Source: Bolinopsis microptera
Lineage: Eukaryota > Ctenophora > Tentaculata > Lobata > Bolinopsidae
Direction: 5' to 3'
Assembly (NCBI RefSeq): GCF_026151205.1
Contig: NC_087082.1
Location: 3,748,001-3,812,000, forward strand
Length of the DNA: 64,000 nt
Positions within the stretch are counted from its first letter, which is position 1. Every line of letters starts with the position of its first letter. Shown one piece after another: positions 15,601 to 26,746 of this stretch. The notes beneath the pieces were generated by a model. That model did not search any database, was not told the origin of the DNA, and saw only the letters and a program-made list of their open reading frames with translations. Position numbers and translations under genes: made by a program.

Positions 15601-18600
15601 TTCTGATTGTTCATTTTCTAATCACAATTAGATTACCGCGAATTACCAGAATTCCACGCAAACTCATATAAATTCCACACTAACAATGAGAATGTCGATA
15701 CCAGGTCCCACATGTAACTTCCACACAAAATATCTCTGTTGGTCTATTTCAAGCAGTGATACAATTACAATCAATAGTTCGATACACCCACAATCCACAT
15801 TCCACACGAGAGTGTAGAATCGCATTAGCACATCACAGTTATCAAGCGCATTGTTCACATTTCATTTACATTCAATAGGATTTACTTTCAGATATAAATT
15901 TATCAACAGCTCAGCCTGAATAGACATGAAACAAACCCGTAATGAAATATGTCTAGGCTCACTGCTTCAGGAAGTTAGATAGTGATACTTGGAATGTTGA
16001 TAACAGCGGGGTAAGTTATATTGTTTTAATTTCGGTGCGGCTCGTTACACAGGACTAGAGCTCAATTCTTAGTATTGAGTATAGTATTGCCACGGTATAT
16101 TATCCCCTATAATCTATATCACATACAATCTATATCACATACAATATGTTCATATGCAAGCCTCTTGATTATATACTCATGAGCTGAGCTGTGATACACT
16201 GGTAATAGCATTAATACTCCGTATCTTCGCTTGGATTAAGACGACCAATCTAGCTGGCATGAAATTTAATTTATAGCATTTCAGCTTCTTAAACAGGTAA
16301 CCAAAGTGATCTACGTCATTTTCAATCCATCCAAACAAGACACAAGATCTCAACACGTCTAGCCAACCAGGGAACACGTCAGCTGCTATTTTAAATATGA
16401 CCTGTAGGCTGTATCCAGTCTGTGCAGAGAGCTGCTGCTGTAGCCTGTAGTAACTGGTAACTGGTAACTGGTAACTGGTAACTTGTAACTGGTAACTTGT
16501 AACTTGTGTAGATTCTGTGCAGGCACACCAGCCTGTCTGCACACTGCAGACACGCTGTTCCGTAACAGTGCGATTAGATTAATTAAAGTTGTGCAGTATT
16601 TAGCACCTGATATAGAATGAGCGGATAATATCACGACTAAGAAACTGTGTTTGTTGTCGGTTGGGGAGGAAGTGGGCTTAGCTTTTATAATAACTTTTGT
16701 TAGGGCAAAATTTTAGAATTATTTTATTGCCATCAAACTCAATATCTTCCCAAGAGCAATCACTTCCTACATATACCTGGGATATCAGATATATATCGTT
16801 AAACTTATAAAAAATCTGATAAACCTTCTGGGAAAATTCCGTGAGATATTTCAGCGAAATTTAAACAGAAATGGGCAATTTCGGGCAGTATGAACAGCTT
16901 TTACTGAGAGAAGCAGACTGTAAAAATTACATTATCTTATTTATGGCACTTATTTTAAGTGCCCTTATCAGCGAATATAATATGTTCAAAACTTGGCACC
17001 TTTATATTTCCATACCTAATCGTCACTCTAAATTTAAACCAGTTGTTATATTTAGAAAAGTTGGCTCAAATAACAGGAACACGCTAAAAGGCACGTAGCC
17101 AAGTTGATTTGAGAACAGCATGATAACAGATGGTATTTTGTTAAAATAACGGGTGCTATTAGAGACACTTTTAACATAAGAAGTGAAAGAGGGCATTTCA
17201 CTGAAGAAAACGGAGTTGTCACGAGGGAAACTGTCGTTGTAAAGTTAACAAGTCTGCTCATTAAAGTTGGAGTATATTAGCCGTAAACTGTTAGTGTTAT
17301 CATGCTGAGTGTTAGTCCTGGTTACGGTGGTTTAAAGTTTATTTCATGTAACATCCATCTTCTGACCATAAATCAAAACAACTAGACCATCACTTTGTTC
17401 GCGGTATTTTCAAAACCCGTCGATTATAAAATGCAGTAAACGCAATAATCCAGGAATTGATATCCATTTTTATGTGGAACACTACTTAAGGGTACTCAGC
17501 CCATCCTTTAATTTTTTAAATAATCATCTATATTACGTCCGTGTTATCAGCACTTAGAATTAAACTAAACGCTGGAGTAACAATATTATATTATAGTGGA
17601 GCGGAAATATTAAATTATACATATTATAAATTATATGAGTAAACGTATTGTTTCAGTTTTCAATAATTTTAGAATTAAATTTTAACAATTGCACCTCTCT
17701 ACAGAACTAGAAGACGTACTGAAACTAATAGAGCCGAATATTAAAGTGCACGCCGGGGCGGATAGTTAAAAAGCTGCTTCACGATGCAAAACGGTAGCTC
17801 TTTTTCCGTTTATCAAGATACTATTCTTTGTCTTGATCTAATATTTCATAAATTATTACACGCGATCGAGGCAAATCACATCAAGACTGTCTTTTAAATG
17901 GATTACATTGCATTTTACCATTCCTTACACACCAATTAGCTAGCGTGGAAACGACCAGGGCCGGGCCTGGGGGTCTTCCGCGAAAATTCTTCGTAACATA
18001 GTACGTAAGTTCCTACGTATTAATAACAGCTTACGAACTATCACTAAGTACATCCACGAAACTTCATAACTTTGAGAAAATTATTAGAGAGAGTGTCTTC
18101 CGCGAACCGGAGTTTACGAACTTAGTGTCCCATCATTGATAGAATTAGCGAACCATCGTGTGTGATAATTACCACCGAATAAGGGATCCCAGAGCTCCTT
18201 GTTTGGAAGTATCAAGTTTAAAATGTTGTCTTCGCAATCTAATTTGCATTGAGATCAGGGGTTACTACATTTTGGTTCTGCCATTGTTAAGGTTTGTGTG
18301 TTATTTTCTGTATTGCAAAGGTTATATACAACGAATAAACATTTTCATTTTTTAAAATGATGTACAATGAATAGTTAATTATTGTAAACCTTTTAGTAGT
18401 CCTGATATAATATAGTCCTGGTATAATGTTATCATTCCATGCTTCAAAGTATATAAAGAATATCTATTATCTATGTATTTATAAATTGAAATTTCCTTGC
18501 GGATATTTCATCTGTAGCTTCAGTTTCATGAGCTGAACGATCTGTTTTAAATTCGCGTTCATGGTATCCTGCCGGTCTAACAATTGTTTGTACTCAGCTC

Positions 18601-19939
18601 TTCTGACATCACGAGTAACAGTACGGTTACTCGAAATTGGCGGCGCTCTTGCCGCACCTGCATTAGAACGAGCACCAGTATTTATACCAGCACTTGTACC
18701 AGCACATGTACCAGCATTTGTAGCAGCACTTGTGATAGTACCAGCACCAGCACTAGTACCAGCATTAGCATCTGTGCCAGATCAGAACATTCCTTTCACG
18801 ATCGCAGCTGATATTGAGGACGACATACAAGAAGAAAATGAGGCTCGGGAGGCAGCTGCGAGACAGGGACCTTATTCGCAGCCGTCAAATAACAGCTTGT
18901 TGATGGGGTTCATGACCCGGAAATTGATTACAGATACGTATTTTAAGTGAAAGTTATTATATGCATGTATATTGTATAAATGTTTTAGTTATAATAATAG
19001 CATGACGATAGTATAATACCCTATCTAATACCAATAATGCTAATCTTAATTTTACGATTCTATTGTAGAATCATTACCTTTTATTTACTCTGATTAAAAA
19101 TGTTGAAACATACGTTCACGTTATAATCCAAAGTTGTTTAGGATAGAATTGTATTGATCGACAACGTCAGCCTGAGAATAATGACTATTTTTTCTGACTT
19201 AAGAACTAATATTTTGATCGTAAGTACACCCCAACCCGTACTTACGAACTAATCCCATTTCTATCATGTTACGTACGAACTTAAGAAGTTCGTAAACAGT
19301 TAAGTAGAAAAAAAACTCATTAGAAGTGTCACATTACTAATTATTTGTGGACTTAAGGCGAAAAATTTGGTAGTTCGTAACTGCACGCCAAAGTTCGTAA
19401 CTTTAGGAAGTCAAATGATCATAACTGTATTTCATGGATACAGATACGCATTATAAATGCAAAATCTTCGTATGTTAGTTCGTAAGTTGGACAAAGATCG
19501 TTTCGCGGAAGACCCCCAGGATCAAACAATGACCAAAAAATGAGCCCGGGAATATGCGTGTGGATTGGATTAACAGCAGTAAAAATTAGATCATCTCGGA
19601 TCCTGTGAATGTAGGATTGGAAAAATCCTAAAAATTGAAACTTTTGCACATTCTACGAGCCCTAGATACCACGGCTGATGTGATTACTGTTTAGTACGCT
19701 TATGATAATTTAACTGTTATTGTTAACAGTTAATTAAACACAAACTTACACAATACACAACATCAACCAAACAAACAAACAAACTGTACCTTCATGAGAG
19801 AAATAGCATTGCTGTCAGTGATTTCTTTAGGTTCCCCATTGTAAACGTTATAATGAATGTTGTTCTCACTGAACCCGTAGGTTACACATCTCCCCTTCTC
19901 GTGGACCAGAGAGTCTGCTACCTCATACTGACCACGAAC
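666..19939 (-). CDS. NPC1: NPC1, lysosomal cholesterol transporter (19 exons; first exon not found)
   Basis: NPC1 takes cholesterol from NPC2 in the lysosome lumen and passes it through the limiting membrane. Exons in transcript order (minus strand): 19939-19790, 9127-8948, 8739-8572, 8360-8217, 8005-7849, 7218-6997, 6757-6603, 6383-6207, 5872-5730, 5581-5368, 5238-5117, 4944-4671, 4554-4381, 3275-3167, 3006-2770, 2648-2520, 2371-2231, 2098-1887, 1717-666. All have AG acceptors and GT donors, and phases agree. Visible landmarks: cysteine-rich N-terminal domain (CCDSTQ, CSPDQS), [15 protein letters not shown] after the first loop, sterol-sensing domain ([14 protein letters not shown]) in 5238-4381, GPPVYFV, the second cysteine-rich loop (NSWLDDYF), [16 protein letters not shown] and [20 protein letters not shown]. 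About 1,386 codons are placed, more than human NPC1 (1,278), because of a longer cytosolic tail. The signal peptide is missing. The last exon needs one extra base near 1,330 to stay in frame. Family identity is certain; start and frameshift status are not. Confidence 0.95.
1329..1333 (-). other. NPC1: Apparent 1-base frameshift in last NPC1 exon
   Basis: Minus-strand frame 1717-1330 ends conserved NPC1 sequence ([19 protein letters not shown]), and conserved sequence resumes at 1328 in another frame ([18 protein letters not shown]). The junction lies in a GGAGGATGG run. Adding one base gives the same spacing between the SFT and SGITLTK motifs as in human NPC1. No GT..AG intron fits such a short gap. 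It may be an assembly indel or a true mutation that removes the last transmembrane segments. Confidence 0.75.
3415..4290. mobile_element. Possible MITE in NPC1 intron
   Basis: This stretch fills most of the NPC1 intron 3276-4380. Its two ends carry an inverted GATGGTAAAT(A/G)CG motif (near 3,412-3,425 and 4,265-4,278), and motifs of the type TACGTATTT recur near both ends (3,430-3,490; 4,135-4,270). That is the pattern of a non-autonomous DNA transposon. No transposase is present and I could not define a target-site duplication. Confidence 0.3.
3543..3615 (+). pseudogene. tRNA-like sequence with Pol III terminator
   Basis: An A-box-like TGGCCTAATTGG and a B-box-like AGTTCGAGAC are spaced as in a tRNA, and a run of six T follows at about 3,618. 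The T stem pairs in four of five positions, but the two halves of the acceptor stem do not pair. It is a tRNA pseudogene or the head of a SINE, not a working tRNA. Confidence 0.4.
8060..8155. repeat. 21-bp tandem repeat in NPC1 intron
   Basis: About five copies of a unit GATTAGCCTGGGAATGC(G/A)A lie between NPC1 exons 8005-7849 and 8360-8217. It is an ordinary short minisatellite. Confidence 0.85.
9574..9892 (+). CDS. Possible two-exon 73-aa protein inside NPC1 intron
   Basis: Not recognised. Exon 1 (9574-9697) opens with [16 protein letters not shown] and ends at a strong donor (CAG|GTAAGA). Joining it to an acceptor CCAG at 9791-9794 keeps the frame and gives exon 2 (9795-9892) ending ...NIFPWKLLF and TAA. 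The first 20 residues are basic and free of acidic residues after position 2, as in a mitochondrial targeting peptide, but there is no family match I can name. It lies on the strand opposite to NPC1, within its large intron. The splice could be chance; transcript data would settle it. Confidence 0.28.
11786..11868. repeat. 23-bp tandem repeat
   Basis: Four head-to-tail copies of CAGCTAGATCACTACTCAGT plus AC(C/T), in the large NPC1 intron. Confidence 0.85.
16446..16510. repeat. TAACTGG / TAACTTG short tandem array
   Basis: About nine copies of a 7-bp unit TAACTGG with TAACTTG variants, in the large NPC1 intron. The open frames crossing it are products of the repeat. Confidence 0.85.
17969..19521. 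mobile_element. PIF/Harbinger-like DNA transposon remnant (1.55 kb)
   Basis: The ends are inverted repeats sharing CCTGGGGGTCTTCCGCGAAA (left at about 17,969, right ending about 19,521). Both flanks inside the ends are full of AGTTCGTAA / TTACGAACT motifs, the kind of subterminal repeats bound by a transposase. An internal plus-strand frame (18,561-18,950) has an Ala/Val/Pro repeat followed by an acidic stretch and a C-terminus ending [19 protein letters not shown], which resembles the C-terminus of Harbinger transposases. No DDE core is left, so it is non-autonomous. The target-site duplication is not clear. The superfamily call is an inference. Confidence 0.5.
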
Positions 19940-22900
19940 CTGTTGGAAGAGAGATGTTAATTGTAATTATCAACTAATTAGCTAATTAACTAATCATTTC
20001 TGTGTGATTGTTAAGTTTTACAATTGTAGAATTGAAGTGGACTGTAACTGTAATTGTGAAGGTTTTGATAAAGTGAGTTGGGTGAGTTTCGGGTTAATAT
20101 AATGAGGATACGAAAACGTCGCTTGTAGTTGTTAGCTAACAAAAATGAAGGCTTGGCGATGTGGTGGGAGATACCGCGTGACACAACTGACAACTTGACA
20201 ATGCCGATCGTTTAGTTCATTTCTTAGAAAAATCGTAGCTTTCAACCGAACTCAGAACTGTACAGAATTTGTACACCTGTGCAGCTATGGTCACCATTTT
20301 TTATAGCAGCCAATTATACCAAATCTTTTCATGATAATCCATGGAAAAAGAAAAGGCCACAATAGAATAATGAATATTATATGCGATTTTGTATCAATTT
20401 TCCAGGAATTGGTTTTAATCATAGATTGTCGTCGCTGAGCTGATAGTGATTGAGATATCTCGGTCATAATGCCAAATCTCGTTCAATTGCTTGAGATAGT
20501 AGCCATTATTCAAAACTGATAAGGATGAACATTAAATAAATGCATCCTGTGTCCAATCTGCTGTATTGTAAATTAATAGAATTTCAGCCTGAATATTACG
20601 ATCAATCCTGTCTGATAATCCAGCAGCCCTCATGCTGACTACCACTGCACATATAACACATTATGGCTTCCCTGTGATACTGTGATAGTCTACACACACT
20701 CGCAAGAAAACAGTCTACAGAGATAATGTTGCGAAGTGTTGAAAGTGTGTGAAGATATACTAGCACTATCTCGGTGAGAGATCTCTAGACTTATCTAGAG
20801 TTATAATATCTAAGAACAATATCGGCAATAAAACCTGACAACCAGCTAGAGTTATCTAGACTTATCTAGAGGTATGTACAGTTATGTGGCATACTGTGGG
20901 AGCAATATCTGTAGAACCCAGAGCTCGACAAATGCTCTTTAATACTGACGCAGACGGAGTAGTAGTAGCAGTGTTGAAAGGTGGGCTGGGTGATGTAACG
21001 GGTCAAGATATACTCCTGACACGTACTCTGTTCCTGCCTAGGCATTACTACATAATATATGTTACCCAGTGTTATAACTATGCGGACCTGCCTTACCTTA
21101 CATCATACTATGTTGCACTTTTACCTAACGTCAATACTTCAATACGTTATGTGGCACTGGGGTGGGAGGAGTACATGTATTGGGGTACCAGTACTGGGGT
21201 GGGAGGGGTACACGTGCGTCGTACAGTGACCGGTGATTGTGATGTAATTGAGAAAAATCTAGTACAGACTCGTGTTTAATATCTTCTTTATTGGGTTCAT
21301 ACTTCATTATACTATTTGTTTGTTTTCATTTGAAAGTTCGAACAAAGGTTTTGTCAAGATCACATTAAAATTGAATTAAAGCCGGCATAAGTAACAGTTG
21401 CTACTTGCTTGGCGTTTATAATGTTGATGTAAAAGTAGTCATTATAGAACATATCTCTGTCTCTCAGTAGTGTAGACTGATTTTCAAGAACAAAAGTATA
21501 TTTACAAATACACAGGTCGTGAGGGAAACCACTGAATTTCTCTACCAATGACAGCCCACAATAATTTAAATTGAAATATTACGTAATATCTCCACTATCC
21601 TTGATATGTGTACAATGTACACACTAAGCATTATATGAGATGAGGAAATAGCGTCATAACCTATCGCTACACACTACATGCCGTGGTAATGACCTCCAGG
21701 GAAGGCTGTATATAATAAAGCTAAAGGGCAAGTGGTATTAGTTATATGAGGGACATTCTCATTGGTTAGATTGGATAAGAAAGAGTTATTTCTCATGTGG
21801 ACTACAATGGGTCGGCAATCGGCATAACACGCCGGGCCGTGTTAATGATTACACAGCCTGCTACCCTAGGATCAAATTAAGGCTCTTAGAGACCTAGGAC
21901 GACCAATACCATTAGTATAATTTATTTGTAAACTTAATTGCCCATCAATTTATTAGCTCATGAATTATTTTGTGTTTTTGGAGGAAAATACTGCTACCAA
22001 GTGACAAGCACATGAATTTCGTTAAGTTCTATTATTAGATTATTATCCTGTATTCCCATAACATACTGTACTTGAAAAGTAGGCAAAAGTAAGTTGCATG
22101 ATCATTGCTCAATAAAACAGCGGGAACTGTGTTATATATTTATATCAGTGCGTAATATAATTATAGTGCTGATATTAATATAAATGATGATAATCATGTA
22201 AATTCGATTATGAATATAGCGATAGACTAATGGCTGATAGTTTGATGTTGCTAAGGAATGATGCTAGGGATATGATGCAGACAGAGAATTTTTGTGATAC
22301 ATATAAAATATTTATGTAATATTTTCTATTCGGGCACGCTTGAAAGCATCAAGATGCAATAACTTCTGCTCGGGGAATAAAAATTATATTTTTCTGACAT
22401 TTTGAAGTGCAAATTCAAGGTACCCAAATTAACTAAATTAACCGACATGTCCAAATACGCCATATTAACCTATTCCAATCAGCCGATAAACTCCACAAGA
22501 AGTGCCACTTCCTGTGTTTTATCTCCACACCAGCCGTCATGTTAGTCTACATGTGTCATCACATCAGAGGACAGACGGGGTGACGTGTGAAGATCATTAT
22601 CTGAGGGGCTCACAAGATTATTTACCAGATCTGCTTACTTTATATCATACTAACCAGATAACATCTGTTAAATCACCGCATGTGAGTTTACACATGGTAC
22701 TTATTCAGTGATCACCGCTGGTGGTTGAAAAAGAGAACAATGGTTGATGAGTTCTGGAGAGTATTTAGGACTGTATTAAGATGTTGGATCTTAGTGGGCT
22801 GACTTGTATATGTGTGGTAGAAGTACTGAAAACTGTGTAACACATCATACTAAGCAATTAACGGACTGAATTAATAACATACTGTAAGTTAACTGTAACA

Positions 22901-25900
22901 CTGTAACAGTATGTACAGGTTTCAACATATTTTGTGAACACATCAAGGCAGACTCATTCTCTGGACGTTCCTGAGCAATTCTAACGCTACGAACCTGCTT
23001 GGGCCTATACTAACTTATTCATTTAAACTAACTACTAACGGCGTCACCTGGTAACGCTATGCTATATCCCAGTATTAACGGCAAATTGTAAGTTAAATTA
23101 TCCGAAAATGCACGTGGTGTGATTACCAGCGGACTATTGTGGTTGTTATTTATCGCACGTTTAAAAAGCTTGTTTATCCTTTTAGCGAGCAGCTACTTGA
23201 ACATACACTGCACCTGGATGTCACGGTAAGTTTTATGTTAACAGCTGATATTGCATCATTACTATATCTATATACGACTACCTACAATGCTATCTTTGAT
23301 TATTACCGCTAATTACCACAAGCCTTGCCGGCACAAGAAGTACATAAAGCAGTAAACTAGCTTGTAGCTAACGACCAGAGGGCGTGCCTTGCAACAAAGT
23401 GGTCTGCAGAATAGCCACTTGGTTCAAACCACTGTTTGTATACTGGAGTCAGTGGACGCGTTACGAGTTCAGTCTGGTCGGTATTAGCTAGCTGTTATTT
23501 CCAGTTCAGTCGGTGTTCAACAGTAGGATAATAAAACGAGGCAAGGAAAGTGCTACATGGTAATTGCTCTTTTATCTGGCCATTAAGATATAGAATTCAG
23601 ACTCTGTAGCGAAGCTCATTTAACGCGTATCTGGATGCTGCACTGTGAAGATGTCATATAACCGACATAGAAAAGACGGCACAGGTGTCAGTGGTAAGCA
23701 AGAAGCATGCACTTATGAGAACTTGCAGTCAAGCGCATGGAAAATAATAATCATTAACAGTACGAATATCGTCAAAGACGCACGAACTACAGTACACGAG
23801 TTGATGCCCAGATAGAAAATGCAACCCAAAAGAAACTTTCAACTGTACTGATAGGTTTTTTAAAATCAAGATTGATGTTCCAGTGGAGGGAACTTATTAT
23901 GAATTTGATGTTAACGTTTCATTTACACACTAAAATGCAAACACACTCTTAAATATTGCTGCTATTGTGCCTAGGTCTATGCTACAAATATCGATATAGC
24001 TCATGTTAAAATAGTAAATGCTTGAATCACGATAGTGAAATGAATGGTAAATGATATACAAATTTGATTCCTCGTTGAGTTTTATGTTAAACTATGAGGA
24101 GTTTGTAAATATTGACTTGGAGTATGTATGGATGTTAAAACATTCAATTTGGAGGACTGAAAACCGAATAGTGTTGAAAAACGTAACACAGATCAAATGA
24201 ATTATAAAGATACGGAAGTCGGAACAACAATCAATTTGTTGTAAAAAGTAAATAAATGAGAAAACAGACTGATATTTACCTTGGCTAAGATCCCCAACGA
24301 TAAAACTAGCAAGTAAAGCTTATCGAACATTGAAACTAGGGCAAATATTTAATACTAAGCACGTTATTTAAAAAGACACAGCGTAGAACAGTTATGCTAA
24401 GAAAGCTACGTACATGCTTTTATAGACTGCGGGAATTGACAAGCCTTCAGATATCACCTCATTTCGCGCGGCTCTATATGCTCCTTTATCAAAATAAGCG
24501 CAAATGTAGTGACTTACTAAATTGCGCGGCGGCTTGAATAAAATTGCGCGTCACGGTTAGAATTTTGATTTTTCGTAAATTTAACTGCTAACACAAATGA
24601 CTACTCATATCATTTGTGAACCGGATACTGAATAAACGATATCATGAAATTTATCATTTTGCATAAATTTTAAAATCGTGTAGTTATAATTTGATTTGAT
24701 GATTGCAGATTGTGTAATTTTATAAAACTTTGGAAATTAGCCTAATCTTTACATATGCTGTACAAGCTATTCATAACGTCCAGTCTAAGCCTGTAGCTGT
24801 ATTCATTTTGAGTGTTAAACGTTAAAAATTTATTTTAGATTTGATAGTTGTTGTTATTTCAGTAAAACACTATCAATACAACATAATACACAATAAATAA
24901 TATGTTTAAAAGTTATATGGCATTTTGTTGTCATACGTTGTATGACCCGCGGCTCCCCCTGTATCGTCGAAACTCTACAGGGGTCCACTATAGTGAAGCG
25001 ACCGTGGGGGTCACCACGTGATACAAGCATTTTGACCTCCGAATATTTTTGCTTCGTAAACGCCGCGCAACAAGTCTTATTTTATTTCGTAAAAGATGTC
25101 CACAGTTAAAATCGAGCGTCACTCTGATCTAAGATTTCGATATCTCCATTGATGATACAATTTTGACTTGAACGTTTAATAGTTATAACAATGAGCAATG
25201 AGTATAAGTTAAGACGTAATTGGTCATTATGAATTCACCACATGCTGACGTACTTATAGTTATTAGTAAGTTTTGAGAAGTTCATTCTTTCATATTTGTT
25301 TCGTTGTCGTCGTTCTAAAACCAGTCTGCGTTTAGAAATAGTGAGCGACGTGATAATTTTGTCAATATCCCTTGGTAATGTATGATCGAGGTCAATTAAT
25401 TTAATCAGCAGTGAACATGAACACAGCACTGTATTTTAGTGAGAATTGACTTTTCATATACGTCACTGTCAGACTTGCACTAGTAATTCCTGGAGGCTGG
25501 AGCTGGGGAATACAATAGAAAATGACGATAAAACTTTGCTAGCAATGCATGGGTGCCTGAACTTTGACGAAAATTCCAGTGTGCTGTAATAAAATGCATT
25601 GTCTTAAATAGCTGCTGATGACGCAGTTTTGATGATGTTATTATTATTAAATCTAAAATAGCTAATAATTTAATAAATTATTAACAGGCCCCTTAACGTG
25701 GGCAATAATATACGCTTTATAAATTATATAAACAAATTGCAGTCTATTTTTCCAATGTTGTTAAGTGTCTCTTTAGATCTGTTTTGGTGTTTCGTGGGAG
25801 TTCCCACATTTGTTGGTTGAGAATGCTCAACATAACATACATGATGCTTGACTGCTTTATTGACCCGGACAGGCACCGGGGGCAGACATCCCAACACCAT

Positions 25901-26746
25901 GCCAGTGCGTTGGGACATAGTGTTGGTCTGCTTCAGGACGTGTTAGATCCTAGAGAAGCCGCCATCCCCTCTACTGCTTTAGCTCAGCGGCAGTATGAGC
26001 CCTGGTTTCCTGCCACATTGGTACCTCTGAAAGTACAGAAAAGTGGTGGATTTCGGGGTCCAGGATCCTCCCTCTTTATTCTTTACGGTGGTATTATTTC
26101 TCTGAGATGTTTGCAGAGTCTTTATTTTATGATCTTTCTAGTTTAGTTGGATAAATCCTGGAGAGCATCATTTTGTCCCCAAAGAAATTCGACTCTTCTA
26201 ATGATGACTCTACAAAAGTTGTTCTGCAGGCTTTGTGACTTGAGTTCTAACCCTTTAACAGGCTTTGGAGCAGTTTTTACCTAACTTACAGTTTTTAACT
26301 GGTCCAGGGATACAATTTTCACTTGATAAATGAGCTGTTTCTGTGATGCAGGATGTGTCTTGCAGTAGCCATCAATACAAAATTGCCTGTTTATAAAAGT
26401 TTTTCATATATTTTGTTTTCAGCTAAAATTCTAATGGTCATTTGATATTCTTATCTGTTCAAATCAGCATCATTTAATTATCTTGTCTTCTGTTCAGTCT
26501 CCAAGATTAAGTTCTTGAATGATAATCTGTTGATGGTTAGGCTTAGGTTTTCATTTGACATGTAATACCGAATTGAAGTGCATGTTACATGTTACATTCA
26601 TTTGTCAGTGTTAGCTTTAACAGTTTCATTTATTGTGCTGTTTTTTTACCAACAAAAATGTCTATCATAATGTTCAATTAACCACTTTAACGCCCAGCTA
26701 ATAGCTTTGCTGTAAAAACATGTCACCAGGATAAAGACAATTTAAA
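19940..26746. other. Intergenic/5' region between NPC1 and the MAK-type kinase
   Basis: This stretch lies between the first NPC1 exon found (minus) and the kinase start codon (plus), so the genes are divergent and both promoters, the NPC1 signal-peptide exon and any kinase 5' UTR exons must lie here or nearby. I could not place any of them. A perfect 8-bp hairpin (CCCCTGTA..TACAGGGG, 24,956-24,982) and short TCTAGA-rich repeats (20,780-20,875) are visible. No protein family was recognised. Confidence 0.6.

Larger units (their letters stand above)
9128..19789 (-). other. NPC1: Large NPC1 intron (10.7 kb)
   Basis: This intron separates the N-terminal-domain exon 19939-19790 from exon 9127-8948; the other NPC1 introns seen are about 0.1-1.1 kb. 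It holds a possible plus-strand mini-gene (9.57-9.89 kb), a 23-bp tandem repeat (11.79-11.87 kb), a CT microsatellite (14,115-14,133), a TGACTCTGGTCACA tandem (14.44-14.49 kb), a TAACTGG tandem (16.45-16.51 kb) and a transposon (17.97-19.52 kb). I see nothing else supportable in the remaining AT-rich sequence. Confidence 0.85.

Noticed and set aside
16177-16634. Minus-strand frames with [11 protein letters not shown] repeats
   Set aside because: Products of the 7-bp TAACTGG tandem in the NPC1 intron.
18561-18811. Thr/Ser-rich and Ala/Pro-rich overlapping frames as a host gene
   Set aside because: They come from a tandem ACCAGCACTTGT-type repeat inside a transposon.
23651-23693. Short plus-strand ATG frame ending at a GTAAGC donor, as first kinase exon
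   Set aside because: Joining it to the acceptor at 26,729 gives a stop at once; the kinase domain start fits ATG 26,747.
25784-26146. 120-codon plus-strand frame before the kinase
   Set aside because: No domain, no splice or homology support; part overlaps an equally open minus-strand frame.
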